NCBI RefSeq assembly: GCF_001429765.1
Contig: NZ_LMJB01000006.1
Span: 638,338 to 702,337, forward strand
DNA: 64,000 bases
Reading direction: 5' to 3'
Source of the DNA: Flavobacterium sp. Root901
GTDB lineage: Bacteria > Bacteroidota > Bacteroidia > Flavobacteriales > Flavobacteriaceae
Shown here piece after piece: positions 7,703-16,347 of this stretch (the first letter of the stretch is position 1; each line of letters opens with the position of its first letter). The notes under the pieces were generated by a model that was given only the letters and a program-made list of their open reading frames with translations, did no database searches and had not been told where the DNA came from. A program made the translations under genes and the position numbers.

Positions 7703-7728
7703 TAAAATAGACTAAAAAGTCTATTTTA
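7703..7728 (+). promoter_or_regulatory. Second TetR operator, before the oxidoreductase gene
   Basis: Inverted repeat with 11-bp arms (TAAAATAGACT and AGTCTATTTTA) and a 4-base AAAA spacer. Read on the other strand its core is ATAGACT-TTTT-AGTCTAT, which differs from the site at 7057-7076 at one symmetric position only (ATATACT-TTTT-AGTATAT). As at the first site, a T-rich stretch ending in TTTG (7692-7699) lies upstream and a TATTTTAA box (7722-7729, a weak -7) overlaps the right arm. It probably controls a promoter for the gene at 7834. It could also act as a terminator of tetR, but the sequence match to the first site favours an operator. Confidence 0.65.
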
Positions 7729-7833
7729 AAACAAGTTAAAAAATCTAAATAGTAAGAATTAAATGGTTTTTATCAATAAAAAAGGAATAAACAGTAAATC
7801 CAAAATAGAAATTAAACTTTAAAGATCTCTAAA

Positions 7834-8835
7834 ATGAAAGCATTTGTAATTAATAAGTATAGCAAAAAGCAAAGTCTGCAGCTTACAGAACTTTCTTTAC
7901 CAGACGTAAGAGAGAATGATATACTGGTAGAAATCCATGCGGCAGGAGTCAATCTTTTGGATTCGAAAATAAAAGCAGGAGAATTTAAATTCATTTTGCC
8001 TTATAAACTTCCGCTCATTTTAGGTCATGATGCAGCAGGAGTAGTTGTTAAAACAGGAAAGAATGTTAAGAAGTTTAAAATTGGAGACCAAATTTATGCG
8101 AGAGTTTCAGATTATCGCATAGGTACGTTTGCCCAGTTTATTGCCATTGATGAAAAAGATGCTGCGCTCAAACCTAAAAATCTTTCGATGGAAGAAGCTG
8201 CATCTATTCCTTTAGTGGGGCTCACAGCCTGGCAGGCTTTGGTTGAAAGAGCAAAAATTAAACCCGGAGAAAAAGTATTCATACAGGCTGGTTCCGGAGG
8301 TGTTGGGACTTTTGCTGTTCAGCTGGCCAAACATTTAGGTACTGTAGTTGCTACTACGGCAGGTGCCCAAAGTGCTGGCTTATTAAAAAACCTTGGAGCT
8401 GATATCGTTATTGATTACAAAAACAGTGATTTCGAAAAGATGCTGCATAATTACGATGCAGTATTAAACAGTCAGGATCAGAAAACACTCGAAAAATCTC
8501 TGCGCATATTAAAATCAGGTGGAAAACTGATTTCTATTTCCGGACCGCCAACACCTGTTTTTGCTAAAGAAATTAAAGCGCCGTGGTTTTTAAAAATCGT
8601 TCTGTCATTATTAAGTTTAGGTATTCGTAAAAAAGCAAAACGTAAAAATGCAGACTATTCATTTTTATTTATGAGAGGAGATGGGGAACAATTAAGTGAA
8701 ATTACCAAACTTATCGAGTCGGGTATAATCAAACCTGTTGTGGATAAAGTTTTTTCTTTCGAAGAAACAAATGACGCTTTATCTTATGTTGAAGGCGGAA
8801 GGGCAAAGGGAAAAGTAGTTATTAAAATGAAATAA
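7834..8835 (+). CDS. NADP-dependent zinc-free alcohol dehydrogenase / quinone oxidoreductase
   Basis: 333 residues of the medium-chain dehydrogenase superfamily, quinone-reductase branch. An N-terminal GroES-like domain (VEIHAAGVNLLDSKIKAGEFK, LGHDAAGVVVKTGKNVKKFKIGDQIYAR) is followed by a Rossmann domain with the nucleotide loop VFIQAGSGGVGTFAVQLAKHLGTVVATT at ~150-175. The Cys/His zinc ligands of true alcohol dehydrogenases are absent. The C-terminus (ESGIIKPVVDKVFSFEETNDALSYVEGGRAKGKVVIKM) is standard. These enzymes reduce quinones or activated double bonds using NADPH. Expression is probably controlled by the neighbouring TetR repressor through the site at 7703-7728; the physiological substrate is unknown. 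Confidence 0.9.
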   Translation: MKAFVINKYSKKQSLQLTELSLPDVRENDILVEIHAAGVNLLDSKIKAGEFKFILPYKLPLILGHDAAGVVVKTGKNVKKFKIGDQIYARVSDYRIGTFAQFIAIDEKDAALKPKNLSMEEAASIPLVGLTAWQALVERAKIKPGEKVFIQAGSGGVGTFAVQLAKHLGTVVATTAGAQSAGLLKNLGADIVIDYKNSDFEKMLHNYDAVLNSQDQKTLEKSLRILKSGGKLISISGPPTPVFAKEIKAPWFLKIVLSLLSLGIRKKAKRKNADYSFLFMRGDGEQLSEITKLIESGIIKPVVDKVFSFEETNDALSYVEGGRAKGKVVIKMK

Positions 8836-9161
8836 CAGTTTTTTACCAAGCCAAAGTTTTAAGTACGTTTTCTTTCTGATATAACCTATTTAAGATTTTA
8901 ATCGGCACTTTTCGATTTGAAATTAGCAGATAATTCACCTGATAGTTATGAATGCATTTTTCTTTTTCATCATTCATTGTAGCCCTGACAGGTAATTTTA
9001 TAAACAATATAAAACATAGTTTATATTAAAATGCTGTTTAACTGATGCAGCATTAAAAATGCTTTTTTTGAATTGAAAGTGCCAGATTAATATTTGTGAT
9101 GTTCAGACAAAAATTAAAGCTTATTCTGCAGGAAATTCAATACTTCAATTGATAATAAATT
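8836..9161. other. 326-base gap between convergent genes, nothing recognised
   Basis: This AT-rich stretch lies between the oxidoreductase (plus) and the T9SS cargo gene (minus), which converge here. I see no credible reading frame, no strong hairpin followed by a T-run, and none of the 7/8-base periodic arrays found at other convergent junctions in the window. Confidence 0.5.
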
Positions 9162-9959
9162 TTAATTGCCAGAATGAGAGATAATGATTTTCTGAGTAAT
9201 TTTTGCACTATCGGCTGTCATAAATATTGCAATGTATACTCCGGCACTTAATCCTGAAGTTGAAAAACTAAAGTTTTGTTCGGCACCTAAATTATCTTTT
9301 GAAATAACAGATTTTCCAAGAATATCATAAAGTCCAAATGATTTCATTATTTCATTATTTTGATTTGTAGCATTTAAAACCTGATTTTTATTGTCCTGAC
9401 TAATAAAAAAATTATTATTTCTGACTATATTATTTGTTCTCAGTATTCCATTATTGGTAAAACTAATTTTAAATCGTCCTGTATCTTTTCCGGGCGAAAC
9501 GACAACTTCATATGGCGCGTTTCTAATATCATGGTAAGACATGTCAACTGCATCGTATAGATAAATTGGCTGTGTATCATCAAAACCGTCAGTTTCAGAG
9601 ATATAAAATTTAAATTTTGTACTTACAGCTGCTTTTGCAGAAAGCATAATTTTTTTGGATAAATTGAAATTAAGTCCCTGAATTATATAGTCTTCATTTT
9701 CAATCCAGAAAGAAATGTCCTGAGGAAAATCTGTATCCATATTTTTTACATCAATGCCGTTATCAACGCCGTCTGTTGCTTCAGAAGTAAAAACTAATTT
9801 AAGCTGTCGTGTAAACTCATCATTTATTATAGTATTGAGTTTAAAATAAGGTGTTAGAGGCGGCGGGGGTGGTGGCCCATCACAATTAGTACCAATATTT
9901 ATTTGGGAAAAACTTTGAAAAGAAAGCAAAATAGATAGTAAGAGTAAAGATTTTTTCAT
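9162..9959 (-). CDS. Secreted protein with T9SS type A sorting domain
   Basis: 265 residues. Residues 1-18 (MKKSLLLLSILLSFQSFS) form a Sec signal peptide. A run of six prolines follows (GPPPPPPLTPYF, ~residues 29-40). The middle is strand-rich without a recognised domain. The last ~70 residues (KSFGLYDILGKSVISKDNL ... FSFSTSGLSAGVYIAIFMTADSAKITQKIII) match the type A C-terminal sorting domain that sends proteins through the type IX secretion system to the cell surface or medium. PorX, the T9SS-linked regulator, is encoded at 60.4-62.0 kb. No enzymatic function can be assigned; the gene stands alone. Confidence 0.85.
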   Translation of the reverse strand: MKKSLLLLSILLSFQSFSQINIGTNCDGPPPPPPLTPYFKLNTIINDEFTRQLKLVFTSEATDGVDNGIDVKNMDTDFPQDISFWIENEDYIIQGLNFNLSKKIMLSAKAAVSTKFKFYISETDGFDDTQPIYLYDAVDMSYHDIRNAPYEVVVSPGKDTGRFKISFTNNGILRTNNIVRNNNFFISQDNKNQVLNATNQNNEIMKSFGLYDILGKSVISKDNLGAEQNFSFSTSGLSAGVYIAIFMTADSAKITQKIIISHSGN

Positions 9960-10415
9960 ATTTATTTTGGTTTAATTATAAATTTAACAGATTTACAAAA
10001 CAATATTTTTTAACACCTTGAACAAATTAAAAGGAATACATTTTAAATTAAAAGAGAGAAGTAATAACTGACAGCTATATAGTATAACCGTTTATTGAGG
10101 AAATCGATAATGATGAATATTAACGGAGCTAAGCTAACGCTCCAGATGAAGTTGAATTATTTTGAATTTTTAAAAGGGCCAAAAGTGCGGCTAATAGTAT
10201 TAAAAGAAGACAAAATAGAATAAATGGAATTTAAAAATCCGGCTAAATTTTTGAACGAAGTTTGTAAGAAGAACTCTGACTTTGTGATAATTTGATCAAA
10301 GGTAAAAAACAGCAATTTTTAGTAATTCTTAAAATCACTGCGATATGCCGGCTGAGTGGTGAGGGATAAAATCTTGATTGGTTTAATTTATTATTAGGAA
10401 TTAATACTCTAGTAA
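9960..10415. other. 456-base gap, no gene recognised
   Basis: The region lies upstream of the T9SS cargo gene and downstream of the receiver gene, both on the minus strand. Only very short frames are present. A small inverted pair GGAGC...GCTCC occurs around 10125-10143, without a T-tract. The slightly higher G+C of 10120-10200 compared with its flanks could mark a decayed gene, but I cannot recognise one. Confidence 0.4.
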
Positions 10416-10826
10416 TTATTCCTTAATAATTCGGTCGAGAAATTCTTTGTTAATCGGTTTAACATGAAAAGAAACCACATTTTCATTACTGCTTGATCGG
10501 GCGATATCTTCACTATCGATTGTGGAGGATATGATATAGGTTCTGCAATAATTTTTTAGAGTAATGGATAATTTATCATATGCTTTTAGAAATTCAAATC
10601 CGGACATTAAAGGCATATAGATGTCTATAAAAATTATTTGAGGTAATTTAGAAATATTATCCTGATTCTCCTGCAAATATTTCATGGCTTCTTGTGCTTC
10701 TGTATAATGCAGCACATTTTTTCCAAAATTATTCTTAGTGACCATACGTGAGATAATATATAAATCTACCAGATTATCATCAATAATCATAACTGTTTCA
10801 AATTTTGGGTCTAGTTCTTTTAACAT
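10416..10826 (-). CDS. Stand-alone response regulator receiver protein
   Basis: 136 residues, a single CheY-like domain. The acidic pocket is MIIDDN near residue 14, the phospho-acceptor Asp is in FIDIYMPLMSG (~residue 68), the Thr/Ser switch is in YIISSTID and the conserved Lys is in HVKPINKEF. There is no output domain. Its start overlaps the stop of the histidine kinase by seven bases, so the two form a pair. Such lone receivers next to multi-PAS kinases in Bacteroidota usually act in phosphorelays or by protein-protein contact. The downstream partner is unknown; the LytTR regulator upstream of the kinase is one candidate. Confidence 0.92.
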   Translation of the reverse strand: MLKELDPKFETVMIIDDNLVDLYIISRMVTKNNFGKNVLHYTEAQEAMKYLQENQDNISKLPQIIFIDIYMPLMSGFEFLKAYDKLSITLKNYCRTYIISSTIDSEDIARSSSNENVVSFHVKPINKEFLDRIIKE

Positions 10827-13120
10827 GGTTTCAAATTTTTTAGCGTGATATTAAATTTGGTTCCAGTCCCTTTTTCCGACTGTACTTCTATAGAGCCCTG
10901 TAATATTTCTACGGCATCTTTAACGATATATAAGCCAATACCTGAGCCATCTTTGCCCGAAAGACGAAAAAACATTTCAAATATTTTTTTATGATATGCA
11001 GGATCAATTCCTATCCCGTTATCCTCTATTGAAAAATGGAGATTGTCATGATCTGAATATCCAAATATTTTTACAAATTGGTCGGCTTCGTTTATTTTAT
11101 GGTATTTTATGGCATTGGAAATTAGATTTTTTAAAATAGTTGTAAATCGAAGCTTATCTGTATAAAAAGGCTTTTGTTCCTTTATTTCAATTTCAAAACG
11201 AATTCCTTTTGCTTCTTTCATTCTCTGAAGCGAATCTACTATGTCAAGCATCATTTCGTTTATGGGTATATGTACCACTTCAAGCCCTGTACGGTTATTC
11301 CGCGAATAGCTTAAAATATTTTTTATAAAGTCATCCAGACGATTGATACTGATCCTTATCAGTTCGGCATGTTTAAGGGTATCAATTTCCTTGCTTTCTG
11401 TTTCAATAAAAGAAATCAGACCAAGAATAGAAGTAAGGGGAGAACGCAGATCGTGTGATACACTATACACAAATCGATCCAGTTCTGCATTGGTTTTAAT
11501 GAGTTCCTGGTTTCTTTTTTCCAGATTTGTTTCTGCTTTTTTACGATCAGAGATGTCATTAGAAAGAATTAATCTTGCAGCAGTTCCTTCATACACAATA
11601 TTATGGGCAATAATTTCGACAGGAACAATACTTCCATCTTTTTTTATATGATTCCATATTCCCCTGTTATAATTCGATTCATTAATAATTGAAATATCAC
11701 TCAACTTTATGAAATGAATTTTATCATCATTTGGCCGAATGTCCAAAGCAGTCATAGAAAGGAATTCTTCACGGCTATATCCGTATTGCAGCATTGCCAT
11801 TTTATTTACATCCAGAAATTTAAAAGATGCTAAATCAATAATCCACATTGGCATTGGATTATTGTCAAAAAGATACCGGTATTTTTTTTCACTTTTTCTC
11901 AGTTCTTTTTGTGCCAGTTTCATTTCTGTAATATCAGAAAGTACAATAACTGCTCCTGTTATTTCGCCATCAGCATTGTGAAACGGAACAGGGTGTGGCA
12001 ATACATTGCGCTTATCTCCATTGGGGCGTTCTATAATTATTTCCTTGCTAAGGATTGGATCTCCTTCTTTTAGTGCTGCAGCCAGCGAACATAAATTCAG
12101 AGATGCAGGCTGCTTTCTTTTATTATCATTATTATTCCATGAAGTATGCCATAAATCTTTTCCCAGCTCAGGCTCTCTGCCCCATAATGCCGCGGCAGCT
12201 TTATTATAAAGTACTATTCGTCCTTCAGCATCGCAAGAGTAGGTGGCAACCGGCAGTTTATGAATTAGATCTTTATACATTTTTTCGCTTTCTTCAATTT
12301 TTTTTCGCGATAGAACCTGCTCTGTTACGTCATTGCCAAAAATAAATATTCCATCAATATTATTATTAGCATCCCTGCGTGCCTGAAAAATAAAGTTTAA
12401 GTAAACGTCTTTTAGTTTTCCGTCGCTGTAGCGGTCAAATGTTATGGGCATTTCATTAGCAGAAAAACTTTCACCGGTTTTGTATACATTATCTAAAATT
12501 TCAAAAATTCCCTGTGTTTCAAGTTCCGGTAAAACTTCTTTTACAGCCTTCCCAATAATGTCACTCTTATCAATTAATTGCAGGTAAAGTTCATTTGCCA
12601 ATTCATAAACATGATCCGGACTGCCTAAAATTGCCATATAGGAAGGCGCCTGTGAATATATATTGAAGAATTGCAGTCTTTCAATTTCAAATGCTTTTTC
12701 TATATTTTTTTTCTCAGTAATATCCCTGCCTATGCAATAGCATAATTTTTTAACATCATCCCGTACAGCAGAACATTGCAAATAGATAATATTTGTGTTT
12801 TTGTGTATGAACTTTTTTTCAAATATTGGCAGGTGTGTCTCACTTCTAAAATCGATGTTTTGATTTATAAGTACACCAGAATCCTCACGAAATATAAACT
12901 CACTGCATTTTTTACCAATTAATTCTTCAGGTTTATAGCCTAAAATATGTTCAGAAGCTTTATTTACCCACACAAATCTTCCTTCTTCATCACAAGAACA
13001 AATTAGATCCATAGAAAAATCTAAAATTTTACCAAGATCAGTTAACGGTTCTTTGAAATAATAAGGAACATTGTTATTTTTTAATGCCTGTTTACTTTCT
13101 GAAATATTATGAGTAGCCAT
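10820..13120 (-). CDS. Multi-PAS sensor histidine kinase (cytoplasmic)
   Basis: 766 residues with no membrane segment. Four PAS units follow one another: ~25-140 (SMDLICSCDEEGRFVWVNKA), ~145-270 (APSYMAILGSPDHVYELAN), ~275-400 (PVATYSCDAEGRIVLYNKAAAALW) and ~405-530 (NPMPMWIIDLASFKFLDVN). Next come a HisKA dimerisation domain with the phospho-His in FVYSVSHDLRSPLTS (~555) and a HATPase_c domain with N box (LISNAIKYH), G1 (IEDNGIGID) and G2 (GKDGSGIGLYIVKDAVE). All catalytic motifs look intact. It senses an internal cue, possibly redox or a small ligand through the PAS domains. It is co-transcribed with the receiver at 10416-10826 and lies 34 bases downstream of the LytTR regulator gene. Confidence 0.93.
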   Translation of the reverse strand: MATHNISESKQALKNNNVPYYFKEPLTDLGKILDFSMDLICSCDEEGRFVWVNKASEHILGYKPEELIGKKCSEFIFREDSGVLINQNIDFRSETHLPIFEKKFIHKNTNIIYLQCSAVRDDVKKLCYCIGRDITEKKNIEKAFEIERLQFFNIYSQAPSYMAILGSPDHVYELANELYLQLIDKSDIIGKAVKEVLPELETQGIFEILDNVYKTGESFSANEMPITFDRYSDGKLKDVYLNFIFQARRDANNNIDGIFIFGNDVTEQVLSRKKIEESEKMYKDLIHKLPVATYSCDAEGRIVLYNKAAAALWGREPELGKDLWHTSWNNNDNKRKQPASLNLCSLAAALKEGDPILSKEIIIERPNGDKRNVLPHPVPFHNADGEITGAVIVLSDITEMKLAQKELRKSEKKYRYLFDNNPMPMWIIDLASFKFLDVNKMAMLQYGYSREEFLSMTALDIRPNDDKIHFIKLSDISIINESNYNRGIWNHIKKDGSIVPVEIIAHNIVYEGTAARLILSNDISDRKKAETNLEKRNQELIKTNAELDRFVYSVSHDLRSPLTSILGLISFIETESKEIDTLKHAELIRISINRLDDFIKNILSYSRNNRTGLEVVHIPINEMMLDIVDSLQRMKEAKGIRFEIEIKEQKPFYTDKLRFTTILKNLISNAIKYHKINEADQFVKIFGYSDHDNLHFSIEDNGIGIDPAYHKKIFEMFFRLSGKDGSGIGLYIVKDAVEILQGSIEVQSEKGTGTKFNITLKNLKPC

Positions 13121-13154
13121 TTTGCTTGTAATTGAAGTTTACTTAAGTCGTTTT

Positions 13155-13916
13155 TTAATCTTTAAGTTTTATAAATTTATTAAAATCATCTTGTCGTCTT
13201 TTGGCAACAGGCAAAATCACTCCATTAGAAAGTTCGCAGAAATACCCGTCTTTTTTTGAAATTTTAGCGATATGACGAAGATTGATAATATAAGAATGGT
13301 GTATTCTGAAAAAATAACTGTTGTCAAGAATGGCACTGTATTCGCCTAGATTTCTGCTTGACATTATCTTGGCTCCGCTGCTTAAAATAAAAACGGTATA
13401 TTTTCCATCAGCTTTGCAAAAAGTAATTTCTGCCATGGGTATGAGTTCTATTTTCTCTAAAGATGCAACGGCAACATAATCATTTTTTTGATTAATAGTA
13501 TTTGAAATATTTATATTGTTAATTTTTTGATGTTGATACGAGCGCTCCATTTCCCTTCTTTTAATTACTTTATAAATAGCTACTATTATGGAATTAAAAT
13601 CAATTGGTTTTAGTAAAAAATCAACGGCATCGTGTTTAAAAGCTTTGACAGCATAATCCTTTTTTGCAGATATAAATACAAGTTTGGGAATACAAAACTC
13701 TAATTGTTCGAGCATTTCAAAAAATAGATTATCTGTAAGATAAATATCCAACAAGATCAGGTCTGGCTTTTTCTCTTTTATTAAAATCATTCCGTCTTTA
13801 ATAGAATCTGCGTTACCAATTATCTCAATAATCATAGCATTTTCTTCCTCAAATTTTTTTAAGATTTGAGAAGTTTCTTGTTCTTCAGATATGATTATGG
13901 CATTAATAGGGGTCAT
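13155..13916 (-). CDS. LytTR-family response regulator
   Basis: 253 residues from the ATG at 13916-13914 (MTPINAIIISEEQETSQ); a start eight codons upstream is possible. The receiver domain has its phospho-acceptor Asp in DLILLDIYLTDN and the conserved Lys in DFLLKPIDF. A linker with Asn/Ile-rich sequence (KINNINISNTINQKND) leads to a C-terminal LytTR DNA-binding domain (ELIPMAEITFCKADGKYTVFILSSG ... FFRIHHSYIINLRHIAKISKKDGYFCELSNGVILPVAKRRQDDF). In Bacteroidota such regulators normally pair with LytS-like membrane kinases. Here the nearest kinase is the soluble multi-PAS protein downstream on the same strand, so partnership with it is plausible but unproven. Confidence 0.92.
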   Translation of the reverse strand: MTPINAIIISEEQETSQILKKFEEENAMIIEIIGNADSIKDGMILIKEKKPDLILLDIYLTDNLFFEMLEQLEFCIPKLVFISAKKDYAVKAFKHDAVDFLLKPIDFNSIIVAIYKVIKRREMERSYQHQKINNINISNTINQKNDYVAVASLEKIELIPMAEITFCKADGKYTVFILSSGAKIMSSRNLGEYSAILDNSYFFRIHHSYIINLRHIAKISKKDGYFCELSNGVILPVAKRRQDDFNKFIKLKD

Positions 13917-14963
13917 CGTTTTTTTTGCTTTATTTATCAATTCAAAAATTTAGTTCTTAAACTAGATCTAAATGTTTTTGATTGTCAATTGTTTACTGAT
14001 ACAGGCGGCATCATATTTTTAAAGATAAATTACAGAAACATTTAGTACAACTTTTACAATTTGGTTATTGGATTTGTCGAAAAGTAATAAATGAACAAAT
14101 AAGAGTATAAGTGTTCAAATTGCCCGTTATTTAGACATTCAGCTATTTAAATTATAATACAGATTCAATTAAATCATCAAAATTTAACGTTACTATATTG
14201 TTGTACATAATACGTCAATAGCATAGGGCAGTTCTCTTCTAAAGAAATTGAAAATGATATTGGAATTTTTTATGATCCCAATATCTCAAAGTAATGATGT
14301 AACAGAAAAGATATATTTTTATATTTTTTGCATTATTTAGCCGTATTGTATTCAATAGATTTATTTTTTGCAAAATAAGCAGCACTTGGAGGTATATTTA
14401 TAGGATATAATACTTCATTTATAGGACTATTGTCTCTTTAACACAATTTTTGTATTTACTATTTTTTAGTGCCAAAAAATGACGAATGTAAGCCTTATCG
14501 GTAAATTGTACTGATTCGATAAAAACAGAAAGGATAGATTGATGATTTTTACCAGGTATTTTGTAAAACAATTTCTCCGACAGATTCGTTTTTATTTCCA
14601 ATTTTTTTTATGATACTTTATTTCGTAAAAACTTGGCTGATGCAATGTACTGTCTAACACATAATTTTTAATGTTTCAATGCGCCCGATATCTAATAAGA
14701 TTTCATATTTACAGGGTAGAAAATGATAGGCTTTAATTTTGGGAATGGAACTAATTTTTTACAATTTCTTTATATTCAATGATGGATAAAAATACAAATT
14801 TTAAAATTTGTTATTAAGTATGATTTTGGCTGGTAATGAGTAAATGGTTCCGAAGTTTGTGTGAATTGGACGGTGTTTTTTTAGTAGGCGATGAATTCCT
14901 TGTGAAAAATTCGAACCGGAAATTTTAGGATGTAAAGGATTGAAAAATCTACACATTAGTGCA
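13917..14963. other. About 1.05 kb of gene-poor, very AT-rich DNA
   Basis: The stretch lies between the LytTR gene start and the tRNA-Arg terminator. A 60-codon minus frame at 14419-14601 has neither a recognisable sequence nor gene-like context, and I do not call it. There is no repeat array, IS end or strong hairpin. The T/A-rich composition and lack of frames over a kilobase, next to a tRNA gene, would suit an eroded insertion. However, I see no direct repeat of the tRNA 3' end that would mark an attachment site. Confidence 0.45.
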
Positions 14964-14996
14964 TAAAAAAAGAGACAACTATTTGCTAGTTGTCTC
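14964..14996 (-). terminator. Intrinsic terminator of the tRNA-Arg transcript
   Basis: Perfect 10-bp inverted repeat (GAGACAACTA at 14972-14981, TAGTTGTCTC at 14987-14996) with a 5-base loop. On the minus strand it is followed by seven or more T residues (A-run 14965-14971). It starts seven bases after the tRNA 3' end, which fits a single-gene tRNA unit. Confidence 0.85.
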
Positions 14997-15002
14997 CTTA
15001 AG

Positions 15003-15076
15003 TGACCTCGACTGGATTCAAACCAGTAACCTTCTGAGCCGTAATCAGATGCGCTATTCAGTTGCGCCACGAGGCC
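15003..15076 (-). tRNA. tRNA-Arg (anticodon ACG)
   Basis: A 74-base cloverleaf on the minus strand. The acceptor arm is GGCCTCG paired with CGAGGTC (one G-T pair), with discriminator A at 15003. The D arm contains GCGCAACTGAATAGCGC. The anticodon stem TCTGA/TCAGA holds the loop TTACGGC, which gives anticodon ACG (first base normally deaminated to inosine by TadA, reading CGN codons). The T arm is CTGGT-TTGAATC-CAG with the usual GTTTGAATCC-type loop. CCA is not encoded. It has its own promoter (15130-15159) and terminator (14964-14996). Confidence 0.95.
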
Positions 15077-15129
15077 TTTTGTTTCATTGAGCTAATTTTC
15101 GTAGCTTTGTTGAACGCTGTTTGCGGGTG

Positions 15130-15159
15130 CAAATATAGAGATAAATGCGAGATAAACAA
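15130..15159 (-). promoter_or_regulatory. Promoter of tRNA-Arg
   Basis: On the minus strand a TTG (15159-15157) is separated by 19 bases from TATATTTG (15137-15130), an exact match to the Bacteroidota -7 consensus TAnnTTTG with a normal spacer. Transcription would begin near 15123, giving a leader of roughly 45 bases before the tRNA. The apt start lies 28 bases to the right in the opposite direction, so the two transcripts diverge. Confidence 0.6.
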
Positions 15160-15187
15160 GCAAAAAATTACAGAAAAATAAAAAAAA

Positions 15188-15700
15188 ATGAACATTGAAA
15201 ATTATATACGTGATATTCAGGACTTTCCTAAAGAAGGAATTTTATTTAAAGATATCACTCCGCTGTTAAATGATGTCCAAGCAAGGCAGGAATGCTTAAC
15301 ACTTTTAGTAAATTCTCTAAAAGGACAGCAAATTGATAAGGTAGTAGGAGCAGAAAGCCGCGGTTTTTTCTTCGGGATGCTATTGGCAAATGAACTTAAC
15401 GCAGGATTTATTCCGGTAAGAAAACCTAAAAAGCTGCCTTACGAAATCATTTCAGCCTCATACGAATTGGAATACGGAACAGACAGTCTCGAAATGCATA
15501 CTGATGCAATCAAAAAAGGAGACCGTATTTTAGTTCACGACGATGTTCTGGCAACTGGCGGAACTGCAAAAGCCGTTTGTGAATTAGTACAAAAACTAGG
15601 CGGTGAAATTGTACAATGCAATTTTTTAATGGAACTCTCTTTTTTAAACGGAAGAGATAAAATTAAAGAGTTTCCGGTTTTTGCAGCAATAACATATTAA
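15188..15700 (+). CDS. apt: Adenine phosphoribosyltransferase
   Basis: 170 residues, the normal length for bacterial Apt. It converts adenine and PRPP to AMP in purine salvage. The opening IENYIRDIQDFPKEGILFKDITPLL is the family hallmark. Residues VVGAESRGFFFG and IPVRKPKKLPYE flank the active site, and the PRPP-binding loop is ILVHDDVLATGGTAKAVCELV (~residues 118-138). The ATG at 15188 gives exactly this conserved start. Its last four bases overlap the end of the convergent response-regulator gene. Confidence 0.97.
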   Translation: MNIENYIRDIQDFPKEGILFKDITPLLNDVQARQECLTLLVNSLKGQQIDKVVGAESRGFFFGMLLANELNAGFIPVRKPKKLPYEIISASYELEYGTDSLEMHTDAIKKGDRILVHDDVLATGGTAKAVCELVQKLGGEIVQCNFLMELSFLNGRDKIKEFPVFAAITY

Positions 15701-16347
15701 ACAAAAACAATTTTATGTTTAACAGCGTACAAAACTAAACCGATTCTCGTTTTTATCTCTAATTTATCAAACAGGCATTCTCTGTAACCGTCTATCGTTT
15801 TGGGACTTAAACACATTTCAGAGGCGATTTCTTTATAAGTCATTTCTGTGCAGGCATGTTTTATAAAGACCAGCTCTTTTTCTTTTAAGCTGATTTTTTT
15901 ATTATCACTATTGACTTTGTTTACGAGCATTCCTGAAACTAATTCGGTAAAATAAAACCCTTTTTCTACCACACACTGAATCGCTTCTTTAAAGATTTCC
16001 GGTGAGGTGTCTTTAAGTAAATAACCTTTTGCTCCGTTTGTGATCATTTTTATGATTATCTCTTCATCGTCATTTACAGAAAGTGCAATTACTTTTAAAT
16101 CAGAGCGGTTTTCTTTAACCCATTTCATTGTGCTTAAACCATCTAAAACAGGCATATTTACGTCTAATAATACCAAATCTATATCGGCTTCCGGATTTTC
16201 CTGCAAATAGGTAATAAATAGTTTTCCGTTTTCAAATCTTTCTATGACTTCATAATCACCAAAACTTTTAATTAAAAGTTCTAATGACTGAGAAAAAAGC
16301 TGATGATCGTCGACAATAATAATTTTACTTTTAGTTTTCGGTTTCAT
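15697..16347 (-). CDS. NarL/LuxR-family response regulator
   Basis: 216 residues. The receiver domain has acidic residues in IIIVDDHQLF, the phospho-acceptor Asp in DLVLLDVNMPVLDG (~residue 62), switch Ser in VIALSVNDDEE and Lys in KGYLLKDTS. The C-terminal LuxR helix-turn-helix is ISLKEKELVFIKHACTEMTYKEIASEMCLSPKTIDGYRECLFDKLEIKTR. It overlaps the upstream kinase gene by 17 bases and is clearly its cognate regulator. Targets are not evident, although this operon also holds a membrane protein and a 144-residue protein that may be part of the same signalling unit. Confidence 0.95.
   Translation of the reverse strand: MKPKTKSKIIIVDDHQLFSQSLELLIKSFGDYEVIERFENGKLFITYLQENPEADIDLVLLDVNMPVLDGLSTMKWVKENRSDLKVIALSVNDDEEIIIKMITNGAKGYLLKDTSPEIFKEAIQCVVEKGFYFTELVSGMLVNKVNSDNKKISLKEKELVFIKHACTEMTYKEIASEMCLSPKTIDGYRECLFDKLEIKTRIGLVLYAVKHKIVFV

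Noticed and set aside
14419..14601. 60-codon minus-strand frame as a gene
   Set aside because: No recognisable sequence, no neighbours in an operon and no promoter; it lies in a long gene-poor AT-rich stretch where such frames arise by chance.
14801..15070. 89-codon minus-strand frame as a gene
   Set aside because: It runs through tRNA-Arg and its terminator, which explain the open frame.
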